Position numbers and translations under genes: made by a program. The notes beneath the pieces are model-generated. The model saw nothing but the letters and a program-made list of their open reading frames with translations, had not been told where the DNA came from and did not search any database. Shown piece by piece: positions 16,925 to 24,621 of a stretch of DNA of 24,621 bases (positions are counted from its first letter, which is position 1; every line of letters begins with the position of its first letter). Source of the stretch: JAWVZH01 sp033722295 (lineage in GTDB: Bacteria; Bacteroidota; Bacteroidia; Chitinophagales; Saprospiraceae); NCBI GenBank assembly GCA_033722295.1, contig JAWVZH010000029.1, positions 1 through 24,621 of the forward strand, in the 5' to 3' direction.

Positions 16925-18847
16925 ATGAACAGAGGATTTACTTTCTATTACCAACTTTTCTATGTTTTGGTTATTTCATTGAGTGTCAGTGTTTTATCAG
17001 CACAAAACAGGAGCATTGACGGTACTGGTAATAATTTAGCTCATCCGGAATGGGGGGCAGTTGGCACCAATCAGTTGCATTACGGCACCGTTGGGTTTGA
17101 TGACGGGGTGTCTTCTCCTGCCGGTTATACCCGACCGAATCCAAGAGCTATAAGCAATGTGCTTTTTGAGCAGGCCGGACTGATCAACGACGCTACCAAT
17201 CTAAGCGATTATGCGTGGGTATGGGGTCAATTTATCGATCACGACATTACGCTCGTCGTGGATCATTCAACAGAGCAACTTGATATTCCAGTACCAATAG
17301 GAGACCCATTTTTTGATCCGCTGAAAACAGGAACTGAGGTCATTCCGATGCTTCGGTCTCTTTATGATCCATCTACGGGTACTAGCCGCACTAATCCGAG
17401 GGCGTGGCCCAATGGAATAACTGCTTTTATTGACGGTTCCGGTGTATATGGTTCAAGTAAAGAAAGGGCGAACTGGTTACGTACCTTTGAAGGTGGCAAA
17501 CTGAGAACCTCAGTTGGAAATTTGTTGCCTTATAACACGGTCAGTGGTGAATATAACGGAGAGGTGGACCCGTCAGCACCTGAAATGGCAATGCCTATGC
17601 CGCACGTTAAAAAGTGGTTTGTTGCAGGCGATGTGAGGGCAAATGAAAATCCCATGTTGACCTCCATTCACACACTTTTTGTGAGAGAGCATAATAGGCT
17701 ATGTGATGAATTGTCGGATCAGTATCCCAACTGGTCTGATGAAGAACTCTATCAGTTTGCCCGAAAACTAGTAGGTGGGATGATCCAGTCTATTGTGTAT
17801 AATGAGTGGTTGCCGACCATGGGTGTGCATTTACCAGAATATTTTGGATATGATCCGGATGTGAATCCGGGTATGATGAATATTTTTACCGCAGCTGCTT
17901 ATCGCTATGGTCATACCGTGGTCAGTAGCGAAGTCATTGCCATGGATAACGATGGTGAAGTGATGCCGCACGGGCAATACCTGCTCCGTGAGGTGTTCTT
18001 CAACCCGAATATACTGCCGCTCACTGATATCGGTCCTATGCTCAAGGGCATGGCGACCCAGGTAGAGCAGGAATTCGATTGTAAAATGATCGATGATCTC
18101 CGAAACTTTCTTTTCGGACAACCCGGATCGGGAGGTATGGATCTGGCAGCCATAAATATCAATAGAGGAAGAGATCGGGGTCTCGCGGATTATAACACCG
18201 TTCGAAGCGACTTTGGATTGGCAAAGCACCAAACTTTTGAAGACATAACGAGCAACCGTGAGGTCAGCAGGTTACTGGAGCAATTGTATGGAGACATTAA
18301 TAATATCGATCCGTGGATAGGTATGTTGGCTGAGGAGCATATGCACAACACCTTGTTTGGAGAAACGGTTATGGAGATCATGATCCAACAATTCTGGTCT
18401 TTGAGGGATGGCGATAGATTTTATTTTGAAAATGACCCTGTCTTGGACTACAGACTGCGAAAGCAGATAAGGCAAACCAGATTGTCAGATATCATTGAAC
18501 GAAATACTTCTGCCACTAATATTCAGGAGAATGTATTCCTGGCTGAACCCCATCTATCCACAAGTACGGATAATATTGATTTGGTAAAATTCGAAATGCG
18601 AATTTACCCGAACCCGACATACAGCAGGTTTACACTCGAGGTCCTTGCTGAGAAATCTGCTAATGGAGAATTTTCGATTACAGATCAATTTGGAAGAAGA
18701 ATCCAGGACCGTGAAGTCCCTTTAACCGAAGGAAGAAATGATATTGAGTTTGAGATCCCTGAAAATGCTGTTGCTGGTCCATACTATATTGGGGGACGGA
18801 TAAATCAACAACAGTTCTATCGGGTTCTGGTAAAACTAGATCCATAA
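16925..18847 (+). CDS. Secreted animal-type haem peroxidase with T9SS sorting domain
   Basis: A 640-residue protein of the animal haem peroxidase (peroxidase-cyclooxygenase) superfamily. A signal peptide covers residues 1 to about 27 (ends SVLSAQ). The distal haem site is WGQFIDHD (Q102, D105, H106), matching the WGQLLDHD motif of myeloperoxidase. The calcium-loop segment FIDGSGVYGS is at 168-177, REHNR at 254-258 and proximal H330 in YRYGHT. A conserved RGRDRGLADYN lies near 414-424. The last 80 residues start at MRIYPNP (558-564) and are a typical T9SS type A sorting domain, so the enzyme should be exported through the outer membrane and anchored or released. It probably oxidises halides, phenols or lipids with H2O2; the substrate is unknown. 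A strong terminator follows. Confidence 0.92.
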   Translation: MNRGFTFYYQLFYVLVISLSVSVLSAQNRSIDGTGNNLAHPEWGAVGTNQLHYGTVGFDDGVSSPAGYTRPNPRAISNVLFEQAGLINDATNLSDYAWVWGQFIDHDITLVVDHSTEQLDIPVPIGDPFFDPLKTGTEVIPMLRSLYDPSTGTSRTNPRAWPNGITAFIDGSGVYGSSKERANWLRTFEGGKLRTSVGNLLPYNTVSGEYNGEVDPSAPEMAMPMPHVKKWFVAGDVRANENPMLTSIHTLFVREHNRLCDELSDQYPNWSDEELYQFARKLVGGMIQSIVYNEWLPTMGVHLPEYFGYDPDVNPGMMNIFTAAAYRYGHTVVSSEVIAMDNDGEVMPHGQYLLREVFFNPNILPLTDIGPMLKGMATQVEQEFDCKMIDDLRNFLFGQPGSGGMDLAAININRGRDRGLADYNTVRSDFGLAKHQTFEDITSNREVSRLLEQLYGDINNIDPWIGMLAEEHMHNTLFGETVMEIMIQQFWSLRDGDRFYFENDPVLDYRLRKQIRQTRLSDIIERNTSATNIQENVFLAEPHLSTSTDNIDLVKFEMRIYPNPTYSRFTLEVLAEKSANGEFSITDQFGRRIQDREVPLTEGRNDIEFEIPENAVAGPYYIGGRINQQQFYRVLVKLDP

Positions 18848-18866
18848 TTAGTTGTAATTGCAAAGC

Positions 18867-18912
18867 AACGGTTAAGTCACGGATCTAATATCCGTGGCTT
18901 AATCGTTCTTTT
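18867..18912 (+). terminator. Strong intrinsic terminator after the peroxidase gene
   Basis: An 18-bp stem (AACGGTTAAGTCACGGAT at 18867-18884 with its near-complement at 18890-18907; 16 of 18 Watson-Crick pairs, the other two G-U) with loop CTAAT is followed by CTTTTT. It separates the peroxidase transcript from nrdJ. Confidence 0.82.
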
Positions 18913-19061
18913 TCACAAACACTGAATTTATGGTCATGACCTTTGACCAGGGTAAATAGGTCTCAGTCTGAGACTTACTTCGATCAACCTTTGAATGCTG
19001 CAAATTTATTTCCTGTTAGTTAAAAACTGCACGCCAGTCAGTGCAAGAATCTTAAACAATT
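18913..19061 (+). promoter_or_regulatory. nrdJ upstream region with several dyads
   Basis: The region upstream of nrdJ contains a perfect palindrome GGTCATGACC (18932-18941), an overlapping inverted repeat TGGTCA (18931-18936)/TGACCA (18944-18949), a hairpin GTCTCA (18960-18965)/TGAGAC (18969-18974) and, 17 bp before the ATG, TGCAC (19028-19032)/GTGCA (19041-19045). It probably holds the nrdJ promoter. I see no clear cobalamin riboswitch core, although nrdJ encodes a B12-dependent enzyme, and no TAnnTTTG element. Confidence 0.35.
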
Positions 19062-21659
19062 ATGAAAGTAGCATTTACAGATATTCAATCGGAAACTAAA
19101 AGTTCTATAGAAGAACCTAAAAGCCGCAAATATAAAGTCTATTCCAGGAAGGATGTGGAAGAGAGATGCAGGGCATATTTCAACGGAGATGATCTGGCAG
19201 CCAGGGTGTGGATCGATAAATATGCCTTGAAGGACGAAAAAGGGAGAATACACGAGTCTTCGCCAGAACAAATGCATCAGCGCCTGGCCTATGAAATAGC
19301 ACGTATCGAAAAGAAGTACCCTCACCCGATGAAATATGGGGAAGTGTTCGAATTGCTTGATAAATTCAAATATCTGATACCTCAGGGAGGGGTAATGGCC
19401 GGAGTCGGAAATGATTTTCAGTACACCTCTCTTTCAAACTGTTTTGTCATTGGCCCCAGGGGAAACGCCGATTCCTATGGAGCGATCCTTCAGGTAGATG
19501 AAGAACAGGTCCAATTGATGAAAAGAAGAGGTGGTGTAGGTCATGATCTGTCGGGGGTCAGGCCAAAAGGTAATATTGTCAGAAACTGTGCGCTGACCAG
19601 TGCCGGCATTGTGCCCTTCATGAAAAGATTTTCGAACTCGACAGAAGAGGTGGCTCAGGATGGGCGCAGGGGCGCATTAATGCTTTCATTGGATGTCAGA
19701 CATCCTGAGATTGAGAACTTCATCGATGCCAAATTGGATTCTGGTGAGATCACAAATGCCAATATTTCTGTCAGGATAAGCGATGAGTTCATGAGGTCGG
19801 TGGAATCCGATCAGCCATTTGAGTTGCGTTTTCCTCTTGATTCACTCAACCCGACCAACTCAGTCTCAATTAATGCCAGAGGCCTTTGGAATAAAATTGT
19901 TCATAATGCCTGGAAAAGTGCAGAACCTGGAATCCTGTTCTGGGACACGATAATCCGGGAGTCCATTCCTGATAGCTACGAAGAACATGGTTTTAGAACT
20001 GTGTCAACGAATCCATGTGGAGAGGTTCCTCTCTGTCCTTACGACAGCTGTCGACTATTGGCGATCAACCTCTTCAGCTATGTGAACGATCCATTTCAGG
20101 ATGACTCTGAATTTGATTTTCAACTCTTTGAGGAACATGCCCAAAAGGCCCAGAGGATAATGGATGATATTGTAGACCTCGAGATAGAAAGGATAGATGG
20201 GATTTTGGGAAAGATCATTTCGGATCCTCAGGATTTTGAGACAAAAAGAACTGAGCTGGAACTATGGAAAAAAGTAAGAGAGAAATGCGTACTGGGAAGG
20301 CGAGTTGGTATCGGTGTCACTGCTGAGGGTGATATGTTGGCAGCCTTGGGCTTGAGATATGGATCTCAGGCTGCTATAGACCACTCTGTGGAAGTACACA
20401 AACGATTGGCACTGTCTGCTTATAGATCATCTGTTGACCTTGCCAGAGAACGGGGGGCTTTTGAAATATATAATTATGAAAATGAGGCCGCCAATCCTTT
20501 TGTCAATCGGATCAAAGAGACCGATCCTGACCTATACTCGGATATGACAAAGTATGGACGTAGAAATATTTCCCTGCTGACAATCGCTCCGACCGGTACA
20601 ACAAGCCTTATGACACAAACTTCATCCGGAATTGAACCTGTTTTCAGGGTGGCTTATACCCGACGACGAAAAAAGGTCCTGGGATCGAACAATGGATATC
20701 CAAAAAATGCTCAGGGTACCTCTGATCAATGGGAGGAGCATAAGGTCTTTCATCACAAATTTTTGAAATGTCTTGAAGGTCAGGGCTACAACCAGAGCGA
20801 ATTGTCAAAACTCAGCGATGAGGAGCTGGTTCCCTTCATAGAGAGAACGCCGTATTATCAATCTGAGGCTAAGGACATCGATTGGATCAATAAAGTAAAG
20901 ATGCAGGGCGCTATCCAGAAGTGGGTAGATCATTCCATAAGTGTAACGGTCAATGTACCGAAGGAGACCGATGAAGCCATGATCGGTAATATTTATATGA
21001 CTGCCTGGAAAAGTGGATGCAAAGGCATTACGGTATATAGAGAAGGGTCGCGAGACGGTATATTGATATCGCAATCAAAGAACAATGAGGAGGACTCTGA
21101 TAAAGGAAACGGGCAAAAAGATTACAAGAGGCCACAAAAATTAAAAGCCAGAGTTTTCAGATTTCAAAATCATGATGAAAAATGGATAGCAGCGGTCGGA
21201 TTATTAAATGACCGACCGTATGAGATATTTACGGGGTGTGCTGAAGATTCATTCCACATTCCCACATCGATAGAGGAAGGTTGGATTATTAAAAATCGCA
21301 ACGGGGAGGGAAACAGCAGATATGACTTTCAATATGTAGATCAAGCCGGCTATAAAGTAACTTATGAAGGGCTGTCGAGGTGCTTTAATGAGGAGTTTTG
21401 GAATTTGGCAAAAATGATCTCCGGTGTGCTTCGTCACGGCATGCCTTTGATCTCTGTTGTCAAGGTCGTATCCAACCTCCATCTCGATGATACATCACTT
21501 AATACCTGGAAAAATGGAGTTACCCGGGCGCTCTCCAATTTTATTGAGAATGGATCGGTACGACAGGATCTCGATTGCCCCGATTGCGGTGAGCACCATC
21601 TTGTCTTTGAAGAGGGATGCCTGAAATGCCCGGATTGTGGTTACACGAAATGCGAATGA
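19062..21659 (+). CDS. nrdJ: Adenosylcobalamin-dependent (class II) ribonucleotide reductase
   Basis: An 865-residue enzyme that reduces ribonucleotides to deoxyribonucleotides using a thiyl radical generated from adenosylcobalamin, so it works with or without oxygen. Active-site residues are visible: C127 in SLSNCFV and C330 in DSCRLLAINL (redox pair), radical C319 within N317-P-C-G-E321, and the phosphate-site APTGTTSLM near 504-512. After the barrel comes a TSCPD-like domain (about 690-800, RVFRFQNHDEKWIAAVGLLNDRPYEIF in outline) and a C-terminal zinc ribbon (CPDCGEHH ... GCLKCPDCGYTKC), whose last cysteines probably re-reduce the active site. These traits separate it from class I NrdA and class III NrdD. 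It stands between a terminator and the nod-like gene (112-bp gap, same strand). Confidence 0.94.
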   Translation: MKVAFTDIQSETKSSIEEPKSRKYKVYSRKDVEERCRAYFNGDDLAARVWIDKYALKDEKGRIHESSPEQMHQRLAYEIARIEKKYPHPMKYGEVFELLDKFKYLIPQGGVMAGVGNDFQYTSLSNCFVIGPRGNADSYGAILQVDEEQVQLMKRRGGVGHDLSGVRPKGNIVRNCALTSAGIVPFMKRFSNSTEEVAQDGRRGALMLSLDVRHPEIENFIDAKLDSGEITNANISVRISDEFMRSVESDQPFELRFPLDSLNPTNSVSINARGLWNKIVHNAWKSAEPGILFWDTIIRESIPDSYEEHGFRTVSTNPCGEVPLCPYDSCRLLAINLFSYVNDPFQDDSEFDFQLFEEHAQKAQRIMDDIVDLEIERIDGILGKIISDPQDFETKRTELELWKKVREKCVLGRRVGIGVTAEGDMLAALGLRYGSQAAIDHSVEVHKRLALSAYRSSVDLARERGAFEIYNYENEAANPFVNRIKETDPDLYSDMTKYGRRNISLLTIAPTGTTSLMTQTSSGIEPVFRVAYTRRRKKVLGSNNGYPKNAQGTSDQWEEHKVFHHKFLKCLEGQGYNQSELSKLSDEELVPFIERTPYYQSEAKDIDWINKVKMQGAIQKWVDHSISVTVNVPKETDEAMIGNIYMTAWKSGCKGITVYREGSRDGILISQSKNNEEDSDKGNGQKDYKRPQKLKARVFRFQNHDEKWIAAVGLLNDRPYEIFTGCAEDSFHIPTSIEEGWIIKNRNGEGNSRYDFQYVDQAGYKVTYEGLSRCFNEEFWNLAKMISGVLRHGMPLISVVKVVSNLHLDDTSLNTWKNGVTRALSNFIENGSVRQDLDCPDCGEHHLVFEEGCLKCPDCGYTKCE

Positions 21660-21771
21660 TATGTCGAGATGTAATTGAGCAAGGAAGTCCATGAAAAGGC
21701 CTTCTGAGGATAAAGGAAGCGGTTAGTCCGTCAATCTGTGAATGTTTTTTTAATACCTAAAATTAGTTGAT

Positions 21772-24165
21772 ATGAACCGTAATGGTAATTCATCAAAAAA
21801 GCATAGAAATATCGATTATTTCATGAATACCAAGAACTGGTGGCAGCCGTTGACATTTATCCTGATCATAAGTGTTGCGGGCGTTGGAATGATCGGTTAC
21901 CAGACCTATAATGATGCTCCCCCTCTGACCACCTTCGCAACACTGGACGGAGAAGAGGTGATAAACAGGACGGACATATTGCATGGCCAGGAAGTCTTTC
22001 ACAAATATGCGCTCATGGAATATGGTTCTTTCTTTGGGGACGGTGCTCAGAGGGGTCCTGATTTTACGGCGGAGGCTCTCCATCAGGCTACCGAATATAT
22101 GAATGAGTTCTACCTCGATGATTTTGCCAAAGAGAACGGTCGTCAGGCGACTAACTCTGAAGCCAAGGTCATTGCGGAGGATGTTCGAGTAGAATGGAAA
22201 GAGAACAGGTACGAGGAGGACGAAGATGTTATTAAGCTGACAGCGGCACAGGTGTTTTCCATTGACAAACTGGAGAATTATTATCTCGATCTGTTTCAAG
22301 CGAATAATACAGACGGATCATTTCCCCCAAGGAATTATATTACAGATGTTGATGAGATCAGGGACTTATCAGCGTTTTTCTTTTGGGGGGCCTGGGTATG
22401 CGCGACGCAAAGACCAGGGGAGAGTTTCAGCTACACGCACAATTGGCCTTATGATCCCAAGGCAGGTAACACTCCTACCTCACCTGTCGTGCTGTGGAGT
22501 GTGCTGGGCTTGCTGGGATTCGTTCTGGCGTGCGGCATCGTACTCTACTTCATCGGTCAGTACAATCAATTGCCCAATAAGTTTTTCAAACCCTCGCAGG
22601 GCGATCTGCTTACAGAAGAAAAGGTGAATAAATTCGAGCCTACACCCACCCAACGGGCGACGTTCAAGTTTTTCGCAGTAGCAATATTACTATTTCTGCT
22701 TCAAGTGGTCTCCGGGATCATTACGATCAATGATTTTGTAAATTTCCTGGGCTTTTTTGGCATTTATCCCAGTGAAGCCTTTCCCATAACCATATCGCGT
22801 TCCTGGCACTTGATGCTTTCGCTGTATTGGATATCGACATGCTGGATCGCCTCCTCCATATTTATACTGCCTATTCTTGCCAAAAAGGAGATCAAGGGTC
22901 AATTGCCACTGATCAATACACTTTTTGTCATGCTATTTATACTCGTTGCAGGTTCATTGACTGGTATGGTACTCGGACCCAAAGGATTGCTCGGAGACTG
23001 GTGGCATCTTTTAGGACACCAGGGTTGGGAATATGTAGATTTTGGAAGATTGTATCAGGTACTTCTTATGGGCATTTTCATACTGTGGGCAGTTGTTGTG
23101 TACAGGGGAGTAAGGCCCGCATTCAAGAAAGGACAGCCATGGAATCTGTCAAACTGGATAATGTACTCCGTAATAGGGATCCCATTATTGTTCCTTTCTG
23201 GTTTTGTCAACAAGCCCGAAACCAATTTTGTGATCGCTGACTTCTGGAGATGGATGGTGATCCATATGTGGGTAGAGGCATTTTTTGAAGTGTTCATTAC
23301 GGTAATTGTGAGTTACCTTATGGTATTGATGGGACTTGTAAGCCGGCAAGCGGCAATTCGTGTGGTCTTCTTTGCCACAATTTTATTTTTGGGTACCGGC
23401 TTGCTGGGAATAAGCCATAATTTTTACTGGAACGCCAAACCGGTAGCCACGATGGCGCTGGGTTCGGTGTTTTCTACTCTTCAATTTGTACCCCTTATCC
23501 TCTTGACAGTAGAAGCCTGGCGATTTAAGAATATGCCCCGCTTTGCGGTCAATGGATACGAAAAGAAAGATCTTGGAAATTTTGGCATGACAGAAGTTTT
23601 CATGTTTCTCATTGCCGTGAATTTCTGGAACTTCTTTGGTGCGGGCGTTATGGGTATAATAGTGAACCTGCCTATCATGAATTATTTTGAACATGGGTCA
23701 TACCTGACCATCAATCATGCGCATGCCGCACTAATGGGTGTCTATGGAAATATTTCTTTGGCGGCTCTGATCTTTGCATCCAGGTTGCTGCTGAAATCGA
23801 AATTCTGGAACGGTAAGCTCGTGATGTTCTCATTCTGGTCTATCAATATTGGTTTGCTGCTCATGGTGGTTCTAGATCTGTTTCCAGCTGGAACTATTCA
23901 ATTCAAGTCTATCGTGGATAATGGGCTCTGGTTTGCCAGATCAGAAGCATTCATAGGTAGTGATATATTTAAATCACTGACATGGCTGCGAGGTATCGGT
24001 GCTTCTATATTCTTCTTCGGTGGCGTGATCCCGCTTTGTTGGTTCATCGTGAGCCGTTGGCATGCCTTGAAAAGGCCGGGGGACCAGAGGAAGGTGGCCA
24101 GTCCACCGCCGGATCAGGATGATTATCCAAAACATGAAAAAGAATTGGAAGAGGTTTTGGTTTAA
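21772..24165 (+). CDS. nod: Putative nitric oxide dismutase (qNOR-like)
   Basis: A 797-residue inner-membrane protein of the quinol nitric oxide reductase family: TM1 at about 27-43, a periplasmic domain (about 45-235, ending in SYTHNWPYDP), then some 13 more helices. Haem-ligand positions are kept: H346 (SRSWH) and H649/H651 (NHAHAALMGVYGN). FeB ligands H498 and E502 (HMWVE) and H549 are present, but the third FeB His is Asn550 (GISHNFYW; qNOR has HH), and the helix that follows has Gln571 (FSTLQFVPL) where qNOR has an active-site Glu. I recall these changes as marks of Nod, which is proposed to convert 2 NO to N2 and O2. It could instead be an odd NO reductase; activity cannot be read from sequence. 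A later ATG (residue 18) is also possible as start. No denitrification accessory gene is adjacent. Confidence 0.88.
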   Translation: MNRNGNSSKKHRNIDYFMNTKNWWQPLTFILIISVAGVGMIGYQTYNDAPPLTTFATLDGEEVINRTDILHGQEVFHKYALMEYGSFFGDGAQRGPDFTAEALHQATEYMNEFYLDDFAKENGRQATNSEAKVIAEDVRVEWKENRYEEDEDVIKLTAAQVFSIDKLENYYLDLFQANNTDGSFPPRNYITDVDEIRDLSAFFFWGAWVCATQRPGESFSYTHNWPYDPKAGNTPTSPVVLWSVLGLLGFVLACGIVLYFIGQYNQLPNKFFKPSQGDLLTEEKVNKFEPTPTQRATFKFFAVAILLFLLQVVSGIITINDFVNFLGFFGIYPSEAFPITISRSWHLMLSLYWISTCWIASSIFILPILAKKEIKGQLPLINTLFVMLFILVAGSLTGMVLGPKGLLGDWWHLLGHQGWEYVDFGRLYQVLLMGIFILWAVVVYRGVRPAFKKGQPWNLSNWIMYSVIGIPLLFLSGFVNKPETNFVIADFWRWMVIHMWVEAFFEVFITVIVSYLMVLMGLVSRQAAIRVVFFATILFLGTGLLGISHNFYWNAKPVATMALGSVFSTLQFVPLILLTVEAWRFKNMPRFAVNGYEKKDLGNFGMTEVFMFLIAVNFWNFFGAGVMGIIVNLPIMNYFEHGSYLTINHAHAALMGVYGNISLAALIFASRLLLKSKFWNGKLVMFSFWSINIGLLLMVVLDLFPAGTIQFKSIVDNGLWFARSEAFIGSDIFKSLTWLRGIGASIFFFGGVIPLCWFIVSRWHALKRPGDQRKVASPPPDQDDYPKHEKELEEVLV

Positions 24166-24246
24166 ATCGCCATTGACTATTGAAATTAAAATTGTGAAAA
24201 GAGCAGATAATAATTGTATGAACTAACTACTGTTCTGTTCGTAGCC

Positions 24247-24310
24247 TGGCAATTAGAATGGAGTATCACGTTGATATTATATCTCGTGATGCTCCATTGC
24301 CATTTTATAA
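24247..24310 (+). terminator. Terminator-like hairpin after nod
   Basis: GGAGTATCACG (24260-24270) pairs with CGTGATGCTCC (24285-24295), extended by AAT/ATT and, across a 6-base bulge, by GGCA/TGCC, with a 14-base loop. ATTTTATAA follows at 24302-24310. It is 80-135 bp past the stop, a plausible end of the nod transcript, though the T-run is short. Confidence 0.55.
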
Positions 24311-24317
24311 CACAGAT

Positions 24318-24339
24318 GCCAGTAGTTTAAACTACTGGC
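24318..24339. repeat. Perfect 22-bp palindrome
   Basis: GCCAGTAGTTT is followed directly by its exact reverse complement, giving a perfect 22-bp palindrome with GTTTAAAC at the centre, then TTTCC. Such G/C-closed, AT-centred hairpins occur as dispersed intergenic repeats (REP-like, sometimes linked to RAYT transposases), but only one copy is in this window. It could also act as a second terminator. Confidence 0.5.
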
Positions 24340-24621
24340 TTTCCACAATCACAAATTCGCGTTTCGATCAGCAGGAATCTATTGTTCAATTCAGGACAAA
24401 AGACATAAGAATGACATACAGATAAATGGATTTCCGATCCTATCAATCTTCATTCCGGTTTTGATGCTTAGGCACAGGAGACCTTAATTCCCTGCATCTG
24501 GATAGTCTGCAGTTTGTCTGCAATAGCTATTCAGATGAGTATTCAGAATCCCAAGAAGACTCACTGCTCAATATCGTGATATATGTAGACTCTCTTATCG
24601 AAGTGCAAAATGACAAATTGA
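24340..24621. other. Unassigned stretch to the window edge
   Basis: No gene can be supported. One + strand frame is open from about 24465 to the edge (NSYSDEYSESQEDSLLN and on), but it has no ATG, and an upstream ATG at 24426 in the same frame is stopped by TGA after 12 codons. Two minus-strand frames are open inward from the edge for 19 and 30 codons. Any of these could be the tip of a gene that continues outside the window, or chance. Confidence 0.3.

Noticed and set aside
18976..19061. Cobalamin riboswitch in front of nrdJ, suggested by GCCAGTCAGTGC
   Set aside because: The short similarity to a B12-box fragment is not backed by the rest of the conserved core or by enough leader length.
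21772..24165. Ordinary quinol nitric oxide reductase (NorZ/qNOR)
   Set aside because: The overall fold fits, but Asn550 and Gln571 replace residues that NO-reducing qNORs keep. Kept only as the alternative call.
24426..24621. Partial gene entering from the right edge on the + strand
   Set aside because: The frame has an internal TGA after 12 codons and no later ATG; the open remainder of about 50 codons matches nothing I recognise.

Overview
The window looks like a chromosomal segment from a member of the Bacteroidota. The evidence is the two proteins ending in type IX secretion (T9SS)-like C-terminal domains, a large periplasmic S9 peptidase, lipoprotein signals with the local TSC/FSC style, TAnnTTTG-type -7 elements and few Shine-Dalgarno sites. 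Base composition is moderate, with AT-rich intergenic DNA. I saw no rRNA, tRNA, CRISPR array or complete insertion sequence.

Layout. From 128 to 8150 every gene reads leftwards: a glycosyltransferase with an LpxH-like metallophosphatase, a DUF429 protein, an SDR protein without the usual catalytic Tyr, an exported S9 prolyl-oligopeptidase-like enzyme, a small lipoprotein and OxyR. OxyR is divergent from katG (8266-10467). A 374-bp gap after katG holds a katG terminator and two direct copies of a hairpin element with 47 identical bases. A leftward SRPBCC gene follows. From 11583 to 24165 everything reads rightwards: an Asp-box/VPS10-like beta-propeller lipoprotein, uvrC, an Fnr-like regulator with four candidate cluster cysteines, an animal-type haem peroxidase with a T9SS tail, a B12-dependent (class II) ribonucleotide reductase and a qNOR-family protein.

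The main result is that last protein (21772-24165). It has the whole quinol nitric oxide reductase architecture and its haem ligands, but the paired FeB histidines read His-Asn instead of His-His (H549-N550), and the active-site Glu of the following helix is Gln (Q571). As I recall, these substitutions separate putative nitric oxide dismutase (Nod, 2 NO to N2 + O2) from NO-reducing qNOR. I therefore call it a candidate nod gene.

Several neighbours fit life at a shifting oxic/anoxic boundary: an oxygen-independent ribonucleotide reductase directly upstream, an Fnr-type candidate oxygen/NO sensor, and peroxide defence (OxyR, KatG, secreted haem peroxidase). That they form one functional unit is inference from proximity; separate terminators and gaps argue against a single operon.
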